Notes: generated from the letters alone by a model not told the origin. Counted from the first letter of the stretch, positions 1 to 6,786 are shown. The stretch: DNA of 23,134 nt from CAZNPL01 sp964574815 (GCA_964574815.1 CAZNPL010000058.1:1-23134), one strand, 5' to 3'. Program-made: numbers and translations.

Positions 1-20
1 GGTGCGGCGTCAGCTGTCAT

Positions 21-70
21 TCTATGTCCACCTGTGTCCGCTCATGTCCCTTCATGTCCACTCGTGTCCC
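21..70. repeat. Five 10-bp phased direct repeats (consensus CTCATGTCCC)
   Basis: Five consecutive decamers (21-30, 31-40, 41-50, 51-60, 61-70) each contain an RTGTCC or TGTCC core in exact 10-bp register, so the cores lie on one face of the helix. They sit about 60 bp before a tRNA-like 3' end. Such phased repeats are typical of integrase arm-type or excisionase binding sites near attachment sites. That role is inferred, since no integrase gene lies inside the window. Confidence 0.6.
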
Positions 71-130
71 TGCTAGAATGGCGATACGGCGTGAATGCGG
101 CGTAACGGCCTGTTTCGCGGGGCGTTGATT

Positions 131-153
131 GGGTTCGATTCCCCCCGCCTCCA
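131..153 (+). other. 3' end of a tRNA or tmRNA gene (likely attachment-site copy)
   Basis: GGGTTCGATTCCC gives a T-loop (TTCGATT, 134-140) and the 3' T-stem strand. It is followed by CGCCTCC and a discriminator A, as at the 3' end of a tRNA-Ser-like tRNA or tmRNA. Only three T-stem pairs form, because the bases upstream of 131 do not complement the C-run. No acceptor 5' strand (GGAGGCG), anticodon arm or tmRNA tag frame is visible upstream. This is therefore best read as a displaced 3' fragment, the typical footprint of integration into a tRNA or tmRNA gene, and not a functional gene. Confidence 0.55.
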
Positions 154-253
154 ATCCATAGCTTCTTTTCGCTCAAGCACTTACAAGAGCGACCCCTCAA
201 GAGTGCGGAGTTAGTGCGCAGTTGACTTCTCCCCGCTCCAGGGCGAATGCCCA
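154..253. other. Spacer between att-like site and truncated permease
   Basis: No gene is visible here. The permease reading frame is open only back to about base 215 (TAG at 212-214), and the residues encoded before about 254 do not look like permease. The junction between unrelated DNA and the permease remnant therefore lies near 245-260. Confidence 0.4.
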
Positions 254-298
254 AACCCTCAGGATCAACGGGCTGCCGACTTCGCGATCCTCTTCGGC

Positions 299-712
299 GT
301 GGTCAACGCCTTCGTGCCGGTCATCCTGGCCGCCTTTCTGATCGATCTGGCCGGCATAGATTGGCTGACGTTGATCCCCGCCGTCGTGCTCATTGCGATC
401 AGTTCGACGTTCCTGGGACTGTTCATCGCCGTCTCGGTCAGCGAGGTCTTCGAAGCCCAGACCTTCTCGAACTTCTTCCGCTTCCCGATGCTGTTCCTGT
501 GTGGGCTGTTCTTCCCGATCGAGCAGCTGCCCATCTGGCTGCGACCGCTGTCGTACATCCTGCCGCTAACGTACGGCGCGGACGCCCTTCACAGTTCGAT
601 CCGACACACCGCGGTGATGCCGCTGCCCCTGGACTTCGCCCTGCTCGCGGCATTCTGCGTGGTCCTGTTCGCCGTCAGCTTGCGGCACATCAGGAGGAAG
701 TGGATCGGGTGA
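299..712 (+). pseudogene. ABC-2 type transporter permease, C-terminal remnant
   Basis: The 137 residues from a GTG at 299 are strongly hydrophobic, with about four membrane segments. The FRFPMLFLCGLFFPIEQLP stretch followed by LRPLSYILPLTYGADAL is typical of the C-terminal half of NodJ/DrrB-type ABC-2 exporter permeases, which are normally about 250 residues. The frame continues upstream as ADFAILFG before losing similarity, so the first two or three membrane helices are missing and no ATP-binding partner is nearby. The GTG is an internal valine, not a convincing start. The stop is followed by the end of an unrelated minus-strand reading frame. I infer a dead fragment left by a recombination event at the adjacent att-like site. 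Confidence 0.7.
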
Positions 713-1107
713 ACTCGTCGTGCGATGAAACAGGCGCCGTTTCGCCGAGGCCGGCACGATATGGCCCAGGCCCTTGCACTCCGACTGTTGTATCCGGCGA
801 TCGGGGGCGCGCCGCCGGAGGTGTCGAACGCGAACGACGATTCGCCGACCGGTGTCGGCGGGCGGATGCCGTAGCGCACCGTGGCGTTCCACTGGCCTTC
901 GCCGGTGGTTTCGTCCACCCACTCCGGCTCGATCTGGATCGATTGCCGGACCAGGCCGTTGTAGTAGATGGCCGTGGAGTTCTCGATCAGAACCTTGGCC
1001 GTCACGTCGTCGGATGTGCCGGTGAGGACGTAGACAAACTCCACCGAGGCGTTGTCGCCCGTGGTCCATTTTCGGCTATCGAGTTTCTCGGTGAGCGTTA
1101 CCGGCAC
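589..1107 (-). pseudogene. Phage-like structural protein, N-terminal part, 3' truncated
   Basis: The gene starts at GTG 1107 (MPVTLTEKLDSRKW) and reads 172 residues, but only the first about 108 look genuine. They contain the DNASVEFVYVLTGTSDD region, a YYNGLVRQ segment, the VRYG strand and SFAFDTSGG. I associate this pattern with a planctomycete/phage-type conserved protein of unknown role that is normally about 250 residues and continues past FDTSGG. Here the frame runs into arginine-rich antisense of the permease remnant, so the 3' half was lost at a junction between about 715 and 785. A 21-bp repeat array abuts its start. No SD sequence is obvious. The family call is from memory of sequence patterns, not a search. 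Confidence 0.5.
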
Positions 1108-1109
1108 CC

Positions 1110-1295
1110 GTCCCCGAACCCTTCGGGAACTTCCCCGGATCGTCCGGGGACGCCCCCATGCCGCCGGGTGACTTCCCCGGAGCAGCCGGGGACCGCCCCG
1201 GAAGGCGCGGACAGCCCCCCGATTCGGCTGGACAAGCCCCCGCCCGGACCGGATAGTGCCCCGGATCGGTCGGGCTGGCCCCGGACGGACTGGCG
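1110..1295. repeat. Tandem array of about nine 21-bp palindromic units
   Basis: Units of 21 bp (one of 19 bp) follow each other from 1110: 1110-1130, 1131-1151, 1152-1172, 1173-1193, 1194-1212, 1213-1233, 1234-1254, 1255-1275 and a degenerate last one. The best units are CCCCGGA-N5-TCCGGGG-like inverted repeats. Because 21 is divisible by three, several frames stay open as heptapeptide repeats (GxSPxxP-like on the minus strand). The array fills the space between two divergent phage-like genes. Confidence 0.8.
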
Positions 1296-1340
1296 ACGGG
1301 CACGGGATGCCCGTTCTGACAATTCTGTCTTGAAAGGGGG

Positions 1341-1369
1341 TTGGCAGCGACCGGCCGAACGGTTACACT
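1341..1369 (+). promoter_or_regulatory. Sigma-70-type promoter for the 1388 gene
   Basis: A TTGGCA hexamer (1341-1346) is separated by exactly 17 bp from TACACT (1364-1369). Initiation near 1376 would leave a leader of only about 11 nt before the ATG at 1388. This is a sequence match only. Confidence 0.45.
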
Positions 1370-1387
1370 GAACGAAAAGGTGCCCCG

Positions 1388-1927
1388 ATGGCCAATGACT
1401 ACATCCCGCGCGGCGACGCCGAGTTCAACGGCTGGCAGGCGAACTTCGTTTCCCAGGCGAACGCCAACCTCGCCGGTCTCGGTCTGCTCGCCGCCGACCT
1501 GACGCCGATCCAGACCGCTCAGGGCGCGTGGGCTACCAGCTATACCAACCACATCACGTTGCAGGCCATCGCCCAATCGACGCGGCAGACCAAGGACGAC
1601 ACCCGCGCGTCGCTCGAATCATTGATCCGGGCGCTCGTTCGCCGCCTGCAGGCCAGCCCGGACGTGAGCGACCCGGAGCGCCAGGCGCTGGGCATCACCG
1701 TGACGGACGCCACGGGCACGGCGGCAGCCGCGCCCGGCTCGCGCCCGCTGTGCCGGGTCGATTCCAGCGAGCTTACGTTTCTGGCCGTCGATACCCGCGC
1801 CCCGTATCTGAGCGAGTATCCCGGCGGCGACGGCGGGAAAATGGCCCACTACATGCTGCGCTGGATCAACACCCGCGGCGAAACCGGGCCGTGGAGCGAA
1901 ACGGTCAGCGCGACCATCGGGGCGTGA
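1388..1927 (+). CDS. Conserved phage-like hypothetical protein (MANDYIPRGDAEFN family)
   Basis: A 179-residue protein starting MANDYIPRGDAEFNGWQANF. This N-terminus belongs to a widespread family I recall beside phage-like structural genes in Planctomycetota and Bacteroidota; its function is unknown. Residues 1-90 look alpha-helical (an AQGAWATSYTNHI segment, then an arginine-rich helix). Residues 125-179 look like a beta-sandwich end, with a YMLRWINTRGETGPWSETVSATIGA-type fibronectin-III-like tail. ATG 1388 has a weak AAGG upstream and a promoter at the right distance. No signal peptide or membrane segment. It appears complete, unlike its broken neighbours, so it may be the last intact member of the cassette. 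A tail or baseplate-associated role is a guess. Confidence 0.7.
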   Translation: MANDYIPRGDAEFNGWQANFVSQANANLAGLGLLAADLTPIQTAQGAWATSYTNHITLQAIAQSTRQTKDDTRASLESLIRALVRRLQASPDVSDPERQALGITVTDATGTAAAAPGSRPLCRVDSSELTFLAVDTRAPYLSEYPGGDGGKMAHYMLRWINTRGETGPWSETVSATIGA

Positions 1928-1977
1928 GTATCTCACGCTCGTTTTTTATGGAGGTGTTCGACTGAGATAGGAACCGC

Positions 1978-1996
1978 GACGCTGAGGTTCAGCGTC
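1978..1996. repeat. Perfect 8-bp hairpin
   Basis: GACGCTGA-GGT-TCAGCGTC, 51 bp after the stop of the 1388 gene, without a T-run. It is the first of four hairpins in the non-coding stretch 1928-2250. Confidence 0.5.
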
Positions 1997-2030
1997 AAGA
2001 CAATCGTGGCTTCGGCCGCCGTCTCGTTGT

Positions 2031-2047
2031 GAAAACTGGCAGTTTTC
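2031..2047. repeat. Perfect 7-bp hairpin
   Basis: GAAAACT-GGC-AGTTTTC in the spacer before the lipoprotein gene. Confidence 0.45.
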
Positions 2048-2071
2048 TTGAACCAAGACCGGTGACCGGTG

Positions 2072-2093
2072 CCGCGCCCCGCAAGGGGCGCGG
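2072..2093 (+). repeat. 9-bp GC stem with GCAA tetraloop
   Basis: CCGCGCCCC-GCAA-GGGGCGCGG is perfect, and read on the plus strand its loop is a GNRA tetraloop. That suggests a folded RNA rather than a protein-binding palindrome. Confidence 0.5.
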
Positions 2094-2136
2094 GCCGGAC
2101 CGCCTTTGGTTCCGGGCATGCCAGTGCCTCACAACG

Positions 2137-2165
2137 AGGGCGCGTTTCGGTTTCGCGCCCTTTTC
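2137..2165 (+). terminator. Rho-independent terminator
   Basis: AGGGCGCG (2137-2144), a 9-nt loop, CGCGCCCT (2154-2161), then TTTC. It separates the phage-like gene at 1388 from the lipoprotein gene at 2251. The stem is strong and the T-tract short. Confidence 0.6.
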
Positions 2166-2250
2166 TATTGCGCTCGCGAGCGGCGGTTGACGCATGTATC
2201 GATGGGACCGCGTTGGTTGGCCGTATGCCCTTTGCTGAGGAGGACCCGAA

Positions 2251-3075
<825 letters not shown>

Positions 3076-3078
3076 CGT

Positions 3079-3531
3079 TTACGGACGATAGACCCGAAGT
3101 GACTGGGCTTGAAGGGCCGGGTCTTCTTCGGGTCGCGGTTCACGTTGGCAATCAATGCGAGGATGGCCGACGTGTGGCCCCACGCTTGCCGCCCGCGCCC
3201 TTCGGCCATCCAGAGCAACTCGCGCAGTGTCAGCGGGCCGGGGTCGATGCCGCAGACACCGGCCAGCTCGTAGACGAGTCGCCAAGGGTCGCCTGCCTGT
3301 CGGGCAGACAGGTCTCGATGGCCGCTTCGAGGTCCAGCGTGTCGATCCGCGTTTCGATCCGCGCGACCGCCAGGTCGATCATCCGCCGCTGGGCCTCGAC
3401 GGCTTTGGCCAGATCGTTTCGGCCCAGGCCCCGGAAAAAATGGACGAGTTCCTCGTACAGCGCCGTCTGCGCCGCCAGGATCGCCTCACCGCCCAGGGCC
3501 GCGCCATTCGGGTTGTTCCGGGAGCCCCGCG
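3079..3531 (-). pseudogene. Decayed phage-like (tail-type) gene pair
   Basis: Two overlapping minus-strand frames give protein-like sequence without good starts. Frame A (about 3531 to 3240) reads GSRNNPNGAALGGEAILAAQ, then a helical EELVHFFRGLGRNDLAKAVEAQ segment and RRMIDLAVARIETRIDTLDL, and stops inside frame B. Frame B (about 3314 to 3079) reads GDPWRLVYELAGVCGIDPGP, then LTLRELLWMAEGRGRQAW and TSAILALIANVNRDPKKTRP, before running into the lipoprotein gene's 3' end. Small overlapping genes of this kind, with a nonpolar-to-RDPKK ending, resemble phage tail-assembly-type genes seen in planctomycete genomes. A REP-like palindrome lies where A passes into B. Neither frame has a proper start codon with SD, so I regard both as remnants. 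Confidence 0.5.
3292..3312. repeat. REP-like palindrome
   Basis: CCTGCCTG-TCGGG-CAGACAGG: 8-bp arms with one mismatch. It lies exactly where the two decayed phage-like frames overlap. No second copy is present in this window. Confidence 0.45.
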
Positions 3532-3616
3532 TCGATAGGATAGGTGTGGAAGTCGCCAGAACGGGCTATACGGTGATTCTGGAACAGGCGCCCGACGACC
3601 AGCGACGAGCACAAGT

Positions 3617-4090
3617 ATGAAACCAACGGTCTATCTCGAAACCAGCATTATCGGTTATCTCACGTCACGGCCGAGTCGCGACCTGATCACCGCTGCGAAC
3701 CAACAGCTTGCGCACGAATGGTGGAATGACCATCGTGAGAGCTTCGACATCTTCGTCTCACAATTTGTCATTGATGAATGTGGCGAAGGAGACGCCGGTG
3801 CTGCACAGCAGCGATTGGATGTCCTGGCCGACATACGACAGCTCGATACAACCGAGGACGTTGAAAATGTGGCCGTGGAACTGGTCAAACAAGTGCCGCT
3901 ACCAGAAAAGGCGGTGGTCGATGCGTTGCACATCGCTGTTGCGACTGTCCACGGCATGGAGTATCTGCTAACCTGGAACTGTACTCATATTGCCAATGCT
4001 GCGTTGCGGCCTCAGATTGAGGCGATTTGCCGATCATTCGGATACGAACCGCCGACGATTTGCACTCCGCAAGAGCTTATGGAGATATAA
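3617..4090 (+). CDS. PIN-domain toxin (VapC-like ribonuclease)
   Basis: A 157-residue single-domain protein. The N-terminal strand VYLETSIIGYLTSR carries the first acidic PIN residue (Glu8, where many VapC proteins have Asp). VIDE at 51-54 provides the second acidic cluster. VVDALHIAVAT (Asp102) and LLTWNCTHIAN (W120, N121) match the PIN core of the subfamily with the DALHIA...LTWN..HIAN pattern. The four acidic residues bind metal for RNA cleavage in this family. ATG 3617 has no clear SD. The partner gene starts 4 nt after the stop (4095), so the order is toxin first, antitoxin second. The GC content is lower than the surroundings, suggesting separate acquisition. Confidence 0.85.
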   Translation: MKPTVYLETSIIGYLTSRPSRDLITAANQQLAHEWWNDHRESFDIFVSQFVIDECGEGDAGAAQQRLDVLADIRQLDTTEDVENVAVELVKQVPLPEKAVVDALHIAVATVHGMEYLLTWNCTHIANAALRPQIEAICRSFGYEPPTICTPQELMEI

Positions 4091-4094
4091 CGTC

Positions 4095-4265
4095 ATGTGG
4101 CGCGATCCAATCGTTACAGAAGTGCGTCGCAATCGCGAAAAGTACGCGGCCAAATTCAATTATGACATCAAGGCGATTTGCCGCGCTGCTCGCGAACAAC
4201 AGAAGCAAGGCAGCCGAGAAGTTGTCTCGTTGCCGCCACGACGTGTCAAAAGAGCAGCCGGGTAG
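4095..4265 (+). CDS. Small partner (probable antitoxin) of the PIN toxin
   Basis: A 56-residue protein starting MWRDPIVTEVRRNREKYAAK and ending SREVVSLPPRRVKRAAG. The WRDPIV...REKYAAKFNYD...I pattern with a basic SLPP tail is a family regularly found directly downstream of this PIN subfamily, where it is taken to be the antitoxin. The start at 4095 follows the toxin stop by 4 nt, implying translational coupling, since no separate SD is seen. It is probably a helical peptide that wraps the toxin. No classical DNA-binding fold (AbrB, RHH) is recognisable. Confidence 0.7.
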   Translation: MWRDPIVTEVRRNREKYAAKFNYDIKAICRAAREQQKQGSREVVSLPPRRVKRAAG

Positions 4266-4284
4266 GATTCCGCTGTGAGGGTCC

Positions 4285-4670
4285 GGTGGCCCTGACGGTG
4301 TACCACCGGTCTTGAGCAGCGCCGATTCTCAGCCGAAGGGGTCATCCATGCAAAGGGGCGCCTCCGGCTGGCCTTTCCGGAACCGCGCGCTGGACGAATC
4401 CCCCTCGGTTAGGTGCGGGGCCGACCTCAGGCTTGGCGTCGAACGCCGCCGCCAAGCTGGGCGCGGGCGTCGATCTCAGCTTGGAAACGGTTTTTTCGGG
4501 GCTCATACAGCCGCCCAAATTATCCAAATTGCCCCTTTTGCCATTCTCGGCGGTTCGAAAACCGGTTTCGGGCCACCCGGGCCGAACGTCTCCAACCGCT
4601 TACTGACGTGCGCGGCTCTGATCTCACCGCCCGCACTGCTCAAGAGCAGTGGCACACCGTCAGTGCCACC
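4285..4670. mobile_element. MITE-like element with about 37-bp terminal inverted repeats
   Basis: The left end (4285-4321, GGTGGCCCTGACGGTGT...) and the reverse complement of the right end (4670-4632, GGTGGCACTGACGGTGT...) agree at 31 of 35 aligned positions with one 2-nt gap. The right inner end also forms a perfect hairpin CACTGCTC-AA-GAGCAGTG. The 310-bp interior has no convincing ORF and contains a TTACTGACGTGCGCGGCTC stretch that I recall as a dispersed sequence in planctomycete genomes. No target-site duplication is evident, so a deletion may have followed insertion. Confidence 0.6.
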
Positions 4671-4827
4671 CGCCCAGGATGTCGGGCTTGCCCACCGTCG
4701 AGCCCTGGTCGATGATGTCCTGCACCAGGTCGTCGCCGGCGGCGCTGCCGCTGATCTGGACCATGGCCATGTAGTCGTCGGGGTCTGCGGTGACGTTGTT
4801 CTCGAACAGGGCGTACTGGATGGGCAT
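4660..4827 (-). pseudogene. HU-like DNA-binding protein (DUF4469-type), N-terminal 55 residues
   Basis: From ATG 4827 the minus strand encodes MPIQYALFENNVTADPDDYM, then AMVQISGSAAGDDLVQDIID and QGSTVGKPDILGGWH*. The start matches a conserved HU-like family (MPIxYALFENxLTxDPDDYxAxVQ), normally about 200-250 residues, with an IHF/HU-like N-terminal domain. An upstream GGGAGGACC SD and a sigma-70-type promoter (4882-4909) make this a real gene start. The reading frame ends in WH* provided by the terminal repeat of the MITE-like element, so most of the gene is gone. I associate this family with the same phage-like cassette as the genes at 1107 and 1388. Confidence 0.7.
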
Positions 4828-4881
4828 CGGTCGGTCCTCCCGATTGGTTTTGCCTACCGATTGGTCTTGACCTTGCTGTCC

Positions 4882-4909
4882 AGTTTACGCCGGCGGGGGA
4901 CGGGGTCAA
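4882..4909 (-). promoter_or_regulatory. Sigma-70-type promoter of the truncated HU-like gene
   Basis: On the minus strand TTGACC (4909-4904) and TAAACT (4887-4882) are 16 bp apart, about 55 nt before the ATG at 4827. ACCAATCGG occurs twice in the leader. Confidence 0.5.
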
Positions 4910-5045
4910 GAGGGTTGTAGGGGGAATGAGCGGGGGTGCGCGGCGGCTTGCCTCGGACGCGGGCGTATGGTACGCAGCGGGGATGCAACTGCGTCGAGAT
5001 GATGCCAGCCGCACCGAAGGACGCCTGCGCCAGCGCCGCGCGGGC

Positions 5046-5089
5046 TTGACGGGGCCAGTAATGCAATGTTACGATTTTCAGGATCGTAA
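5046..5089 (+). promoter_or_regulatory. Promoter with overlapping palindromic operator
   Basis: TTGACG (5046-5051) and TACGAT (5070-5075) are 18 bp apart. A perfect inverted repeat TTACGAT-N7-ATCGTAA (5069-5075 / 5083-5089) covers the -10 box and the likely start point. That placement suits a repressor. The half-site context GCAATGTTACGAT is vaguely Fur-family-like, but the regulator is unknown. It lies about 230 bp before the ECF S-component gene. Confidence 0.45.
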
Positions 5090-5316
5090 TGCCAGTCGGC
5101 CCGCGGCTGGTCCTCCGGATCGCCGAGCTGGACGCGACGTGCGGTCGCGTATTGGAGCGCTGCACCGCTGGCGGGTCGCACTCTCGCTCACCGGTGGTGC
5201 GAAGCCGGGACGATTCGGCATGCACGGAGTTGGTCGGACGAGGACGACGTGAACAAAGCGTGGTGCACACTCTCGCCGAGGCGGCACGCGAAAGGTCAGA
5301 GCACTGGAGTACTTGA
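5089..5316 (+). CDS. Possible small leader ORF before the ECF gene
   Basis: A 75-residue frame starts at the edge of the operator and ends TGA at 5314-5316, one base before the ATG of the ECF gene, an arrangement seen in coupled genes. The sequence (ending VVHTLAEAARERSEHWST) is not recognised, and no SD precedes ATG 5089. It could be an untranslated leader instead. Confidence 0.2.
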   Translation: MPVGPRLVLRIAELDATCGRVLERCTAGGSHSRSPVVRSRDDSACTELVGRGRREQSVVHTLAEAARERSEHWST

Positions 5317-5317
5317 G

Positions 5318-5881
5318 ATGACAAGCGGAGCAATTCTGGGGCCGCCTCGGCCGGCGTTGACCCTGTCGTGGCTGAACGTTCGCGGTGTCTTGCTGCAGGT
5401 AGCGCTGATCTCGGCCGCTGTTATTCTGCCGGCTGTTTCGCATGCCAGCGGCGCGCCGGTCCGTTGGCTGCTCCCGATGCATTGGCCGGTCATTCTGGCG
5501 GGGCTCGCGTACGGCCCATCGGCGGGCTTGCTAGTCGGTCTACTGGCACCACCGGTTAGCCTCGCGACCAGCGGAATGCCGCCAGCGCCCTTCGTCTTCA
5601 TCATGATGGCCGAACTCGGAGTCTACGGGCTGGCCGCTGGCTGGCTGCGTGGCAAAGCAGGCTGGTCGGCGTGGCTCGCAACGGCGACGGCGCTGGCGTG
5701 CGGGCGTGTTGTGGCCATTGCGGTCAGTGGCATGATGACGGGCTCGCTAGCGCACGTCGTTTCGAGTTACGGTCCGGGTATACCCTGTGCGATCGCTCAG
5801 ATCGCGCTTCTGCCTCTTATCGCACGGTGCTGGGTGTCGCGCGAAGGCACCGCGACAACTGGGGATACAACTCATGACTGA
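5318..5881 (+). CDS. ECF transporter S-component-like membrane protein
   Basis: A 187-residue protein with about six hydrophobic segments. The stretch PMHWPVILAGLAYGPSAGLL, then VGLLAPPVSLATSGMPPAP, is the hallmark pattern of small ECF substrate-binding (S) components: LxGLxxGPxxGLxVGLLxPxxSxxxxGMPP, followed by MxELxxYGLxAGxL. S-components capture a vitamin or metal and hand it to a T/ATPase energising module. ATG 5318 has GGAG 9 nt upstream and is preferred over in-frame starts further up (5249). The substrate cannot be told. The cupin ATG overlaps its end (5874), and a broken ATPase gene follows. No T-component is visible, so it would need a shared energising module or is non-functional. 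Confidence 0.7.
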   Translation: MTSGAILGPPRPALTLSWLNVRGVLLQVALISAAVILPAVSHASGAPVRWLLPMHWPVILAGLAYGPSAGLLVGLLAPPVSLATSGMPPAPFVFIMMAELGVYGLAAGWLRGKAGWSAWLATATALACGRVVAIAVSGMMTGSLAHVVSSYGPGIPCAIAQIALLPLIARCWVSREGTATTGDTTHD

Positions 5882-6227
5882 CCGGTTCGCTGAACATGCT
5901 GCGATGCCATTTGTCTTGCCGCTGCCCGACGCCGGTCCGTACGCTCCGCTTCTGGCCCCACCTGCGGACTCGCCGGCTATGCGCGCTGGTCTCGTGACGC
6001 TGGCGCCCGGCGCTGAGTGTGGCGAGCACACGACTGGATCGCACGAGGAGTTGATCGTCTGCTTGGATGGGGACGGCGAAATCGACGCCGAAGGCCTTGG
6101 CACCTCGCGGTTGGCTGGGGGTCACATCGCATACAACCCGCCGAAGACGCGGCACAACGTGCGGAATACAGGCACGGCGCCGATGCGCTACGTCTTCGTG
6201 GTCGCAAGGCAGCATTCGGTAGATTGA
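5874..6227 (+). CDS. Cupin-domain protein
   Basis: A 117-residue single-domain cupin. Motif 1 is GAECGEHTTGSHEELIVCLDGDG (His52, His57, Glu58/59). Motif 2 is GHIAYNPPKTRHNVRN (His94). Together these give the usual metal-binding 3-His/1-Glu set of a beta-barrel cupin. ATG 5874 overlaps the stop of the S-component gene, so the two are co-translated. Function is open: it may sequester or sense the ligand imported by the transporter, or act as a small metal enzyme. It looks intact. Confidence 0.75.
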   Translation: MTDRFAEHAAMPFVLPLPDAGPYAPLLAPPADSPAMRAGLVTLAPGAECGEHTTGSHEELIVCLDGDGEIDAEGLGTSRLAGGHIAYNPPKTRHNVRNTGTAPMRYVFVVARQHSVD

Positions 6228-6229
6228 GC

Positions 6230-6487
6230 ATGGCTCGAAACAGCAGACTCCGAGATGCTGAGATACTTGGGAGCCGTGGACAGTATCGGCCACCCAAGGT
6301 CGACGGTGTTACATTTGGACCACGGCGGGATTACTCGGGCGAATCCGAAACCCGCCCGCGAGTCAAGCAAGCGCTGACCAACGTGCGGCTGGCGGGTCTC
6401 AAGCAGCATGCGCTCCATCACCTGAGCCCGGGCGAAAAACGCCGCGTGTGTTTGGCGGGCGGCACCGCGGGTGAACCAGAGGCGTGA
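6230..6487 (+). pseudogene. ECF/CbiO-type ATPase remnant
   Basis: The 85-residue frame starts 2 nt after the cupin stop. From about residue 24 it matches the middle of CbiO/EcfA ATPases: VDGVTFGP, then RVKQALTNVRLAGL and HHLSPGEKRRVCLAG (ABC signature, normally LSGGEKRR), ending GEPEA* just where Walker B (LVLDEPT) should follow. Walker A and Q-loop are missing on the 5' side, so at least one internal deletion and a 3' truncation occurred. It shows that the S-component/cupin locus once had its own ATPase. The signature Gly-to-Pro change (LSPGE) also suggests relaxed selection. Confidence 0.6.
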
Positions 6488-6575
6488 AGACCGCGCGGGT
6501 GTGCATCTCCCGCTCCTGAACACCTCCCTGACGGCCGGGTAGCCGCCGGGCGAGTGGAGTTAGTACCTCATAAAC

Positions 6576-6594
6576 CCACGGCCTCTGGCCGTGG
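6576..6594 (+). repeat. IS200-like left-end hairpin
   Basis: CCACGGCC-TCT-GGCCGTGG, a perfect 8-bp stem about 90 nt before the tnpA start, as expected for the subterminal palindrome recognised by Y1 transposases of IS200/IS605 elements. Confidence 0.6.
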
Positions 6595-6639
6595 ACCGGA
6601 ATAGGTTCGGACCGTTCCGGTGTGTATCAGGAGTGCGTA

Positions 6640-6682
6640 GGTTCTCCCTCCGGGAAGTCCCGTTGGGGCAGGAAGGAGAACC
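6640..6682 (+). promoter_or_regulatory. SD-sequestering stem in the tnpA leader
   Basis: GGTTCTCC (6640-6647) pairs perfectly with GGAGAACC (6675-6682), burying the AAGGAG SD just before ATG 6685. Occlusion of tnpA translation by a leader stem is established for IS200. Confidence 0.55.
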
Positions 6683-6684
6683 CG

Positions 6685-6786
6685 ATGCACGATTTCGAGA
6701 GCCTGTCCCACGTGCGGTGGGAGTGCAAGTATCACGTGGTGTTTATTCCGAAGGTAACACATCAGCCATCTGCAATGGCCTCGTAA
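6685..6786 (+). pseudogene. tnpA: IS200-type transposase TnpA, N-terminal fragment
   Basis: The frame starts MHDFESLSHVRWECKYHVVF and IPK, the classical start of Y1 (IS200) transposases with the CKYHVVFIPKYR motif. After IPK (about 6753) it turns into unrelated residues and stops at 6784-6786. About 120 residues, including the HUH motif and catalytic Tyr, are missing. The left end and leader are intact, so the right part was deleted or replaced when the IS66-like piece arrived. Confidence 0.85.

Noticed and set aside
1..153. Complete tRNA or tmRNA gene
   Set aside because: No matching acceptor 5' strand (GGAGGCG), no anticodon arm or tag peptide frame upstream, and an incomplete T-stem.
1110..1295. 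CRISPR array
   Set aside because: 21-bp units are contiguous without unique spacers, and no cas genes are present.
247..1371. 374-codon plus-strand frame across the permease remnant, the minus-strand phage-like gene and the 21-bp array
   Set aside because: Arg/Pro/Gly-rich shadow in GC-rich DNA. It overlaps two better-supported frames and is kept open in part by the 21-bp periodicity.
3099..3620. 173-codon plus-strand frame antisense to the decayed phage-like genes
   Set aside because: Composition is Ser/Arg/Ala-rich with no family resemblance and no SD. The minus strand gives clearly protein-like sequence.
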